This document shows, in pieces, positions 21,689-31,596 of a stretch of DNA of 64,000 nt. The number at the start of each line of letters is the position of its first letter. Position 1 is the first letter of the stretch. The notes beneath the pieces are model-generated. The model saw nothing but the letters and a program-made list of their open reading frames with translations, was not told the origin of the DNA and searched no databases. Both the position numbers and the translations under genes were made by a program. Source of the stretch: Pseudovirgaria hyperparasitica (Eukaryota > Ascomycota > Dothideomycetes > Acrospermales > Acrospermaceae); NCBI RefSeq assembly GCF_010093815.1, contig NW_022985549.1, positions 1,137,446 through 1,201,445 on the forward strand, given 5' to 3'.

Positions 21689-24600
21689 TCAATTCACAAT
21701 GCCGATGCCGCTGGACGGATTCGCTTCTGGTGCTAGACTCCCTTCGATGCGACGTTTGGCCTCTTGCTTCTCTTCGTTTGTTGGGTTGGCTTTGCGCATA
21801 TCTGGCGTATGCGGTGCGCGCTCTGGGCTGTGTCCTACTGACATGCCAACACGGATCTACGAATTATCAGTCTTGTCCCCTCAAGACAGGCATCAGAAGC
21901 ACATACCAAAGTCTCCAGGGCCCCATTCGAGTTCTCGACCATGTCCTCATCCCAGACCATCTGACCTGGCTCAAAGAGCAACAGGATAGTACTCCCACCT
22001 AAATCACTCAGCAATGTCCATGTGCCTATCCACTTACTTTTTGTCACTCACCAAATTTAAAGTAGCCAAGCTCCTCAGCACGACTGACTTTCTCGCCCGC
22101 TTTACGTGTAATGACAGTGCTTCCGACCATCATAGCCCCAACACAGATCACCATTACTCTGCCATGTGTGACTGAGTCTATCGGCACGCAGACACGTACG
22201 TTTTCACCATAGACATCCAATGCAGACCGGATGGCCATTGGGTTGACCGTGTAGTACTCTCCTTCGATAAGCTTCGGCTCGTCCATCACTCCGTCCACTG
22301 GTATATGGAATCGGTGATAGTCTTGTGGAGCCAGCCGGAAGATACCCAGCGCGCCACCTTGGAAGCGTTTCACGTCATCGGGGTATGCATTCCCGAGTAA
22401 ACGTTCAACTGTGAACTCTCGGCCTTTGACCCAGATGTTCTGCGCAATTTCTAGCGTATTGAACACCACCGAGCGACAGTCAGCTGGCGATACGATGACT
22501 TGTGGATCATCAGGTGCCGAGCAAGGACGCGCGTTTGGCTTCAGTGCGCGGTAGAAGAATTCGTTGAAGCTCTTGAACTGCTCCGTCGGTAGCAGTACTT
22601 CGGACATGTCCAACTGGTGAAAGTTGATGAAACCCTGAATCTGTGCAGTAGACGCTGGGTCGTCGTACTTTTTACCTTGCTTGATACTGAGAGACTTCAA
22701 AAGCTTGCGGACTACACCAAATTAGTCTCTCCTCGTTCTGCAAAATGCCCCGACTTACTTCGATTCTTCTCCATAGTACTTGATTTGAAACCCTTGTACA
22801 ACAGACGTATTCCGAGTCTTACGTACACACCCATGCGTTCCTCATTGATCTGACCTGTAATTCGGTCTTGAACCAAGATGTTGGCCGAGTTAGCGCCAAG
22901 TTTGTATCCGCCGTAGGTGATCTTTGAAACGACTTTCGAGTACCATTTACGCTGAGCCTGGCTTGAAGTCACGAAGCCGGCCATGACAATGTTGTTCACT
23001 TGCCTCCAGTCTTGACTTGCACAAGTTGCAACATGTGTGATAATGTCAGCGTCGGATTTTTTGTTCAAGCGAGGCTGGTGACAGATCGGACACTCCCGAA
23101 TCTCAATGACATGCTCTTCACCCTTGTCGTCTGCTAGATCGTCTCTCGACAGATGAGCACCTTCTTCGCCTGGCGTACCAAGTGGTGGTTGTTCAATAGC
23201 AGGAATAACAGAAGTCGTTGATCTGTTGTTGAGAGGGGTCTGCGTTCCGGATGGCGTGAGTGTGCCAGGTGTATCGTCAGCATCCGTACTCGAGCTGGCT
23301 GTGAGACTCCGCATCATACTGCTTGACAACGAATGTGCCGTTGGCTCCCGCGTCTTGTTAAGTTGGTCTTCCAAGCAGATGACTGCTTGATCAAACGTCA
23401 TCTGCGGTCCTTCAGGCCCGTCTTGACCAGCAAACCTCGAGAAGAAACCGTCGATAGTGGACTCATGCAAAGTAGAGCCCAGATTGTCCAGCATAGTGGT
23501 GAGCTCAATTTTGTCAATCATGCCACTGTCGTCGGCATCGTACTGTTTGAGCATCGCTCTCCAGAACTGTTGTCGTAGTGCAAGGTAGGGTAAGTACTTA
23601 GCACGAATGTACAGGACTGGTGAGTGTTTGGACTCCCACTTGTCTTTGTTCTTCATCTCTATCGGAATGGTAAAGCTTCTGAGTTCTGTGTCGTCGGCGG
23701 CTTGAGGGCTCACGTTGATCGCAGGAATACCACTGTTGCCGACCGTAGTATCACTCGAAGGTGCTACTTGAGGCACACTTAAAGAGGACGAAGTGCTCGT
23801 AGCGGAAGCTGTGGCGACTTGGTCTGAAGGCAAAGCGTTCGACAAGTTTTGTGACTTGAGCGGTGCTTTTCCTAGTTTGTACAAGCTATTGGCGGAGGTC
23901 GAGCGAGATATCGGCAGACGGAATCTAGATTTTTTGTTTTCCGCATTCAATGGAGGCGAGTCAGATGGCTGTGGTAGCTTATACAGACCAGTCGACTGGT
24001 CGGCCTCAGGCGAGACAGACAGGGCTTTCTCCATAGGAAAGTCAGCTTTGCCTATGAAGTCATTACCGGAAAATTTGTCCTTGTCAATGACGGTAAAGTT
24101 GAGTGAGTATGTCTTTTCGTGTTTTAGGACTTGGAATACCAGTTTCTCCTCGAAGACGGGATTCAAGTTATGGCGAATTACGCGTGTGCGATAGGTCTTT
24201 CTGCCCAGCGATGTGACAACGAAAGGATCCATATCGAAGGAAGTCCTCGTCACTGCACGGGGGTTAGATTTATGCTATTTCTTGCGATTGGGGAACTTAC
24301 TATTCTTCTCGGGGGGCAGATCTGTAATCTTCACGACCTCGAGGAACAGAACACCGGCGACCTCAGATTTGTCCGAGAACTCGTATCCTCGAAGAGTGGC
24401 CTTTCTCTTCAGATTTCTCATTCTCAGTCTGCGCTTCCTCTTCTCCACATCCTCTTTCTTATCGTCATCAATCTCGGAGCTGCTATCCTCTTTATCCTCA
24501 TCGCGCTCGCCGAGACTTGACATGCGATCGAGCGAATCTTCCTCCTCATCCCCGGGGCTCATGATGATGAAGCTCCTGAACTTCTCAAGAGTCTGGGCAG

Positions 24601-25326
24601 CAGACGAAGAAGGATTTTGTGTATCAACTAGGGTGAACTGTATGAGGACTTCGCCGGTCACAACGCTCTTCTTCTTGCCAGTCTTGCGGGACTCTAGTTT
24701 GTACCATTTTTGCTGCGAGTAGGTCAGGAAAGGGCCATCTCACACGGTGAATGGACGGGTTCGCTCATGTACCTCTGCAATTGTGGCCTCGCTGCTGAAG
24801 ATCTCCTCCAATGAGATATCAAACTCTCCCATGTAGTCTTTTCCAAACCGATCCTTATCCCAGCATACTGCCTCGAGCAGCAGGCTTTGGACTCCCACAA
24901 TGGGAAGGTCAAAGGTCTGGTTCCATTCAGGGTTCAGAGTCTTGCTAATAACGGGAGTGGCTTCTTTGGCATCGCCGAGAGTGAGGACGAGGTACTATAT
25001 GGAGGGTATTCAGAATCGCTCTTCCATGTCGAGACTGAAGATCACATACTGGGTCACTTGTACCACTCTTGTCCTTCGCTGCAAGGTCGCGAGCCTGTCG
25101 ACACAGTGTCAGTCTTCAAGCAGACGAGATACAGCAGAGAATCATGAATCACCTTGATGACAGTGGTCCGCAGCACCAATCCAGTATGTTTGATGTCAGC
25201 CATGCGGGCTTTTGGACTCTGACTTCGGCTTGAAGGACCGCTGGGAGGGTTAGAAGCAGTGCTGCCGTTGAAGCTCTTGAGTCGATTAGGCAGACTAATG
25301 CGCGAGGCAAGCGTAGGTCGAGGCAT
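21689..25326 (-). CDS. PSD2: Phosphatidylserine decarboxylase, C2/EF-hand (PSD2) type
   Basis: Eight exons in transcript order: 25153..25326, 25050..25094, 24773..24994, 24301..24712, 22759..24252, 22052..22711, 21907..21998, 21689..21856; 1,088 aa. It converts phosphatidylserine to phosphatidylethanolamine on endomembranes. C2 domain 1 (about residues 50–145) includes TVIKARDLAAKDKSGTSDPY and LNPEWNQTFDLP. C2 domain 2 (about 260–365) includes LFLEVVKITDLP and DMDPFVVTSLG. An EF-hand with loop DADDSGMIDKIE lies at 523–534. A Cys/His cluster (CPICHQPR … H-x3-C) follows. The decarboxylase core begins near NRIRKLLKSLSIKQGKKYDDP, with SPADCRS and APQDYHRFHIPVDG carrying the Asp and His of the self-cleavage triad. 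The cleavage site FGGST is rebuilt exactly across the 21999–22051 intron; Ser1005 would become the pyruvoyl group of an 84-residue alpha chain. Most junctions are clear. For exon 3 I chose the donor at 24772, giving a 60-nt intron; another donor would give only 33 nt. Confidence 0.95.
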
Positions 25327-26411
25327 AGTGAATGGAAAGCTCGGCAGGGTAACGAGCGAGGAGAGGTCAAGCTATCCAATCGCACGCGGCGTAATCGTCG
25401 TCATCCACCCCGAGGGGATCGACCGGGCGGGTGTGTGTTGACTGGCGTCAGGGTACAACTTGGGAAGTGAAGGGCACGTCCCTGAAAGTCCGGATTACAG
25501 GCACACGTAAACACTGCTTGGTGCCTGATCAACCAATATGGATGCGGTAAACAGGACCAGCGACTTTTGGTGGTGGGGGAGGGGGGCAGACTTGGCTAGA
25601 GGTTTGAGTAGGTACCAAAGTTCGAGAAAGGCCAAGAAGTCGACTGAAGGACAATACAGCAACACTCGAGCAGGTACGATAAAGGGAGATATATATATGT
25701 GTATGTGTTTGTGTGCGTATGTGAGAGAGAGATACAAGATGTGTTAGGGATGAGAGAGCGACGAGAAGTAAGAGGCACAGGAAAATAGGACTCGTGTAAT
25801 ATGGCGGAGACAAAGCAGCAGCACGCACTGTTGGTATAACTGAATGAAAATGATCCACAGACCTGGGAGGGAACCCCCATCACCAGAAGAAGAAGTTGGC
25901 GGCGCGGGGGCTGAATTGCGCTCTTTCGCTAGCTACAGTACAGCTGGCGACCTGGGACCTTCTCCTGCCCACAACCACAACCGCGCCTCCAGTCACCACA
26001 AAACTCACTTCGCATCATCCGGGATGACCTGGCCTGGATGATCTGAGACATTTAATTTCTTCTCCTCATATCTTCTCGGTCGTCTATTGATTAATACTAC
26101 ATCCATGTCTCCATTCCGTTGACGCACGGCTGTGGATGTCCGTGGGATGGCGATGCTGCGTCCGACTTGAAGTCTACTATGAGCAGAATTGTATTCTCTA
26201 TATATGATTCTACTGCCCTTCAAGACTTCTATCCTGCTGAAGCAACGGATACGCAATGCTGATCCATGCCGGTCTCTCGTATTCCGTGTTGCTGTCGTCC
26301 GTATAGGGCTGATTCCGACGAAAAATGAATAACGCCAGACACCTGTCATCCCAATGCCGCTAAAAATACATTACAACATACATGTACGATAAAACATCTG
26401 AACATGACACC
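25327..26411. promoter_or_regulatory. PSD2 promoter; HAD-IB 3' flank
   Basis: About 1.1 kb holding the PSD2 promoter on its left side. A patch at 25,685–25,735 alternates purine and pyrimidine (ATATATATGTGTATGTG, then GAGAGAGA). No gene seen. Confidence 0.5.
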
Positions 26412-27404
26412 TCAGGCTGCTGGAGCTGCTGCGACCAGCTCTGGCTTTTCCATGGCCGTCTCGCTGAAAATGTTGGGCCAGACAAACATCTTCTCCTTGC
26501 CAGGTGACATGGCAGCGAAGACTGGGACCGCCTTGCTGCTGGAAGCCCGTCTCCACATGTTCGCACGTGGGTTGAACTTTGCTGGCATGCCTTCGCCCTT
26601 TGTTCTCTCCTCATCAGCCTTGGCGATCGCTGTCAGCTCGCGCTGGATGTCGGCAAACGTGTCGAACGGGATGTAGTCGAGTTTGTTCTCGATGCAGTAC
26701 TCTTCAAGCCTCAGTCCACGACGAGCGAACAGAACGTCGGCGTTTCGTGCAGCTGGCAGGTCACTGACACCGTCACCGATGAAGACGATCAATGGCACCG
26801 TACCGTTCTCGCAAGCCATCGTGACGGCTGCGCGTGCGTCCTTCATGGAGATGGCCTTGTCGTGTCCCTTTTCGTTGTCGTGAAGCCATTCCACTTTCCA
26901 GTCGCGTCCGTCTTCCGAGATGTGCGCGTCGTTGGCAACAATGTCAATGTGCTGCGAATCTTCCTCGCCGAGGAAATGGTCTAGCACACGGCGAAGTACA
27001 GGCTTCAGACCAGCCGAGATGACGTTGAATGGGATGTCGTTATCAAGGCAGAACTGGTGGAACTCCATGAAGTCGGGGTCAATCTCAAGTGCATCTTTCA
27101 TGACTTCAAAGCCGTCCTCGAATGGCACGTTCAGAGAACCCCACATCTCTTCCGAGACATCGCGGAAAGTGCGCTCTCCGCTGTTGATCTGCCTATCGAG
27201 AATCTCACGACGTTCGCTACCGCAGCCAAAGGCGTTGAAGAGAATGTGACCAGTGTCTTGCATGAAGATGGTCCCGTCAAAGTCGGAGAAGCACACAATC
27301 TTTCTTCGAACCCCCATGTAGGAGTTGTTCTGTCTGAGAGCAGGACGAGGCATCTTGAGCTCTTTGACCTCATGTGCAGGGGGTGTGATAGCAGAAGGAG
27401 CCAT
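26412..27404 (-). CDS. HAD subfamily IB phosphatase (phosphoserine-phosphatase-like)
   Basis: Single exon, 330 aa. Motif I is CFSDFDGTIF with nucleophile Asp41 and acid/base Asp43. Motif II is the Ser in FNVISAGLKPVL. A Lys-containing helix follows (KGHDKAISMKDA), and motif IV is VFIGDGVSDLPAARNADVLFAR. These, together with the cap insertion after TGHILFNAFG, place it in the PSP-like IB group that includes MtnX-type and yeast Ynl010w-type phosphatases. Substrate is not readable from sequence: small phosphorylated metabolites (polyol phosphates, phosphoserine-like or diketo-phosphopentane compounds) are possible from the family. No targeting signal. The last 60 residues are Ala/Pro-rich and variable. 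Ser/Thr/Pro residues open the protein before the fold starts at about residue 30. Confidence 0.9.
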   Translation of the reverse strand: MAPSAITPPAHEVKELKMPRPALRQNNSYMGVRRKIVCFSDFDGTIFMQDTGHILFNAFGCGSERREILDRQINSGERTFRDVSEEMWGSLNVPFEDGFEVMKDALEIDPDFMEFHQFCLDNDIPFNVISAGLKPVLRRVLDHFLGEEDSQHIDIVANDAHISEDGRDWKVEWLHDNEKGHDKAISMKDARAAVTMACENGTVPLIVFIGDGVSDLPAARNADVLFARRGLRLEEYCIENKLDYIPFDTFADIQRELTAIAKADEERTKGEGMPAKFNPRANMWRRASSSKAVPVFAAMSPGKEKMFVWPNIFSETAMEKPELVAAAPAA

Positions 27405-29177
27405 GATGAGGGGGGAGATATCTGATTGTGAGGGGTCGATGGTGGAGGAGTCTGTGACAGTTACTTTACTGTGAGCCAGTGGAATGGTCGTCTGGATATA
27501 TATTGCCCGCAGGCAGTGACGTTACACGGGTGCTCATCTCACAAGAGGACGCCAGCCGTACCGTACCAGAATTCGATCCCTTATCGTGGACCCTGGACAT
27601 GGCGTTTGGGCTGGTGTTGAATAACAATGCCATGCAAAGAGTGGTCGAAGCGACTGTACTGATTGGACACGGGGTTTCGATAGTGCATCTCCAGACGCAG
27701 TTCGACGTCAACGGGCACGGGCACGAAGACAACGCGACTGTAACTTTGACTAGAGCAAGCGTTCCATGCATCTAGCATGTGAAAGTGGCCCCGCCATCGC
27801 AGTCAGACGCGGGGAGTGCTTTCTCACGCTTCTCTGGGTCTAATTAGGAGGAGGATTCGATCAAGAGCTCGTTGACAGGAAACAGATCACATCAGACAGC
27901 AAGACGCACCCTTGCACGGCGTAATGCACTCCGATGCTCGACTGGTGGCTCTCCTACGTCACGCCCAAGACGAGACAGAGTCAGTACCAGGATAGTACAG
28001 TATGATAGTATCCCGTCCATGTTTACAGTACTTCTGAGGCCAATTGCACTTGGATCAAACGGCAGTTGGCTCGCTCGTTTCCAACGGTAGATGGACCGAT
28101 CGACCAGTCTAGCCGGCGATCCACGTTCACTCAGGTAGAGCCTCCTCTGAGGGGGCAGTACCAAGATATCAAGCTTCGAGATCCACCCACATTAACCTCC
28201 GTGTTACTTGCCACATCGACTTTTTCCAGATCGTGATGTTGGTACTCCATTGTTCCCGGCCGACAGTCACGTCAGCCAGCTCGAGCGTTGGATGCGGTGA
28301 GCCCCTCGATGGCACGACATGGCGCTGCAGCAATTTTTGCGTTGGTCCCGAATGCAGTATCCACCGTGAACCGTTGCGTCTGCCAATCAAACAGGGCCAT
28401 ACCGCATGAGGGTATGCCTGCTAACCCTGATAGGAAAGCCACGGTGGTAAGCGAGCGATAATGGATAACGTCGCGTCTAGCCCTCGAATCCTCAACAATA
28501 ATACACCGCGCCTTGCACCATCCCGAGCGCAACATCGGCGATGCAGAAGCTTAAGTCTCATCTGTACGGGCCAGCAGAGACATATTTGTCGTCTTCATAG
28601 AGAGCTGTCGACCAGCTTCTGGGCCGTCATGATGCTTATCGCCCGCAGAGTGGTGACCTCAGCATACCGGCTGACTGGCTCTGTAGGACCTGATATACAT
28701 GTCTGAGTAATTACTCGACCCAGCGGTAGAGGCCATGTACAATGACGGCACAAGTCAGCTGAACGATAGTTTGACCTTTGCGGGGCCCCCACCAGCCTTG
28801 CAGGACCAGAGCCAGAAACCAGAGACCAGAGGCAGAGACCAGAGACTTTCCCGCCTCCTTTTCCCATGATTTCACGGCAGTCGAACGGTCGAACGCAATG
28901 CACCGTCGAGACGAGCCCAGTCTCGCAACACATCCTTCCAGTCAACTCAGTGACTCGTATCCGGTAGACAATACGGAGTCTCCGTCACGTAGACAGAGTC
29001 TAGTATGTGCAATACTGTACAAACGACCTTGTAGCTTTACGTACACTTTTCCTCCCCTCGTACGCTTGTCGTCATGTCATGTATGCTGCTGCGTCTGCGC
29101 ATACAGACGGTGTGGCATGGCAGGTATACCTGGGCTGACAATGATATTCTCATCTACAGTTTATCCACTCTTCCTAC

Positions 29178-29206
29178 GACAGACAGACAGACAGACAGAC
29201 AGACAG
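29178..29206. repeat. (GACA)n microsatellite
   Basis: About seven uninterrupted GACA units. Confidence 0.9.
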
Positions 29207-29590
29207 ATATCTTGTCACAAAGTCCTGTCTGAAATGTTAGTAGTCGTGAGCTCTCGCTTACTTGTGAACTCACGAAGGACGCTATTGCGATATATGAGAC
29301 ATCAACACAGTCTCCCAAATATGCTCCTCTCCACTCCCACTATGACACTAACCATCTCCAACCATCCATCCATTCATTTCTAAAATATCAACAGTCAATC
29401 GCTAACTTCTCCCCTATTCCCTAACTCTCCGAACATTTTCTCCCACCCACTTTTCCAGTCCCTAGTCGTTCCCTGGTCCATGCCGCGCGATATCTGTATT
29501 ACCTTCTCGTGTATCATGGGAGGAGAAGCTTTGTCCGTGACGGGCGCGCGCTTGGAGGATGATGGGGGTGGCGTGGATGGAGACGGAGAT

Positions 29591-29638
29591 GTAGACGTAG
29601 ACGTAGCCGTAGATGTAGATGTAGATGTAGATGTAGCC
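29591..29638. repeat. (GTAGAT/GTAGAC)n hexanucleotide repeat
   Basis: Eight hexamer units with C/T variation at the last position; the following bases shift to an AT/GT-rich stretch. Confidence 0.85.
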
Positions 29639-29828
29639 ATGTATATATATGTATATATATATATAAGAGAATACAAAGACACGGATATTTCGATTTGATA
29701 ATACTAGCTTCCGTGGATCATGATGGTTGGAAGAGGAGGGATATTAGATGCTGGACTAACGCAGGTGTTCTGTCAGACTATCTGGTGTTTTATACCTTCC
29801 CTCCTCGTCGTGCATATCAATTATACAT

Positions 29829-29866
29829 GTATACATATATATATATATATATATACACGTGTATAC
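29829..29866. repeat. AT tract within a near-palindrome
   Basis: A (TA)n core is flanked by GTATAC on both sides with an ACACGTGT block on the right, so the whole could fold into a hairpin or cruciform. Confidence 0.75.
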
Positions 29867-30180
29867 TAAGATCTAGATAATCTGATGTAACCCCCCCCCC
29901 TCCCCCTCTTTCTCTAGCGAGACTAAATTACTACTGATACCTCGTGCTAATATATGCCTTGATGCTTTAGCTTCTATTTGTTCTGCTTTTATAAGTGCGC
30001 TGGGCGTGGGTGGTGGTGGTGGTGATGATGATGTGTAGATGTGTAGATGTCTAGTGGGTGTGGCTTCTAGGTTTTCTGGTTTTGTGAGTGTTTTGGTTGC
30101 TATGGCTGTGTGGTTGTGTGGTTGTGTAGATGGGTAGGTGGGTAGTTTAGTGAGTAGTTGAGTGAGTGGTTAAGTAGTTG

Positions 30181-30231
30181 AGTAGTCAAGTAGTCAAGCA
30201 GTCAAGCAGTCAAGCAGTCAAGCAGTCAAGT
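30181..30231. repeat. (AGTCAAGC)n octamer array
   Basis: Six or more copies of an AGTCAAG(C/T) unit, preceded by degenerate AGTAGTTG/AGTGAGT units from about 30,150. Confidence 0.85.
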
Positions 30232-30498
30232 CCTCCAGCCATCTAGTCAACTAGTCACTCAGTCAAGAAAAAACTACCACAGAAGCAATATCCAAGCCAT
30301 ATGTTTCGTCCGTCCGGGATACATACCAAAAATCACTTTGTATAGTACTTGGCTACTTACCTACCCACCAACCTACTCATCTATCCACTCATCCATGTGT
30401 CAAGTACAAGTACCCAAAGTAATACCAAACCCCCTCCCTTCCTTCTCCTCTCCCCTCCTCCTTCTCCCCTCCCCTCAAAAATAAATCCATATACACTA

Positions 30499-30525
30499 AA
30501 AAACACACACACACACACATACATA
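30499..30525. repeat. (CA)n microsatellite with CATA end
   Basis: About nine CA units followed by CATA units. Confidence 0.85.
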
Positions 30526-30584
30526 CAAGAAAGAAGCAGACGACAGCAACAACAGGGAGAATCGAAGAAAGTAACTTTAGAAAA

Positions 30585-30657
30585 GGGGGGGGGGGGGACT
30601 TTAGTAGAGGGGAGGAGGAGGAGGAGGAGGAGGAGGAGGAACAGGAGGAGGAGGAGG
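30585..30657. repeat. G homopolymer followed by (GGA)n
   Basis: A run of 13 Gs at 30585–30597, then about 14 GGA units with one interruption. The plus strand is purine-only for long stretches here. Confidence 0.9.
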
Positions 30658-30854
30658 CTGGAGAAGGGCGGGGATGTTGGAAGGGGATTTAAGAGAGGGA
30701 TTCAAAGGGGGAAGAAGGGGATAAATAATAGCTTATAGAATTAGAGGGGGGCGGGGATAGAGCGTTGGAGAGGGGGGGAGGGGGGGTGAAGAAGGAGATT
30801 GGATATATTCGTGGTTGTTGTTTGTTGCTGGATATTGATGTTGTGGATGGGAGA

Positions 30855-31028
30855 TAGGAGAGGATAGAATAGGATAGGATAGGACGGGATAGGATAGGAT
30901 AGGATAGGATAGGATGGGATAGGATAGGATAGGATAGGACGGGACAGGACAGGACAGGATAGGACAGGACAGGACAGGACAGGACAGGATAAGATAGGAT
31001 AGGATAGGATACGATACGATACGATACG
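30855..31028. repeat. (TAGGA)n pentanucleotide satellite
   Basis: About 33 units of the pentamer TAGGA, with variants CGGGA, CAGGA and TACGA grouped in blocks: CAGGA in the middle-right, TACGA at the right edge. It is the longest array in the window. Confidence 0.95.
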
Positions 31029-31356
31029 CTAGATACTACTTACTATATGAATAAGTGAACAATAAAAGTGGATGAGTGACAAGACACAACACGAATGAAC
31101 AGAACAGCACGATATCAAACACATGGTATTTGACATCCAAAATGGCATGGCATCCAACATCCAAACATTGCACATTTACACTTCCCTCGTCAAACACTCC
31201 CCCTTTCCCTCTCGGCGACAAGTCTGGCGTATGGATGTTAAGCCATGTATGTCATATATGCGCCGCACGTATATGTATGTCAGGTATGTCATGTATGACA
31301 CGGTAGGTAGGCAGTAACCCATCCATAGATTCATATCTTTCCATCTACTTGAAACC

Positions 31357-31432
31357 GGTGCAGTGCATTTCAGTGCATTTCTCAGTTCAGACCAGTGCAG
31401 TGCATTTCAGTGCAATGTATTTCAGTCCATAC
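31357..31432. repeat. Degenerate AGTGCATTTC repeat
   Basis: Four or five spaced copies of a CAGTGCATTTC-like decamer just downstream of the Nha1 stop codon. Confidence 0.65.
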
Positions 31433-31596
31433 ATCATCACACACACATGCATCCCTCATCTCCCTCATTTCCTATTCCTTCCCCCCAATTCCCATCCCCG
31501 TGCCCATCCCACGCCCGGTCAACACCATCCACCCGCCCACGACATAACAACATAAAACCACATAACAAAAACCACTGCTCAATTCCCCAAATTGTC

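Larger units (their letters stand above)
27405..31596. other. Microsatellite-rich gene desert
   Basis: 4.2 kb between the HAD phosphatase start and the Nha1 stop. 27.4–29.1 kb is complex sequence with no supportable frame. From 29.15 kb to 31.45 kb simple repeats follow one another (listed separately): GACA, GTAGAT, AT, AGTCAAGC, CA, a G run, GGA, and a 170-bp TAGGA array. The open frames in this part are translations of repeats. Confidence 0.7.

Noticed and set aside
24713-24745. 33-nt intron in PSD2
   Set aside because: An alternative donor at 24772, also in phase 0, gives a normal 60-nt intron with a CTGAC branch and a better family match.
28778-29383. 201-codon plus-strand frame as a gene
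   Set aside because: It runs through the GACA microsatellite and has no domain, no matching splice partners and mixed composition.
30855-31028. TAGGA array as an interstitial telomere
   Set aside because: The unit is five bases, not TTAGGG, and has coding genes on both sides; it is a plain satellite.
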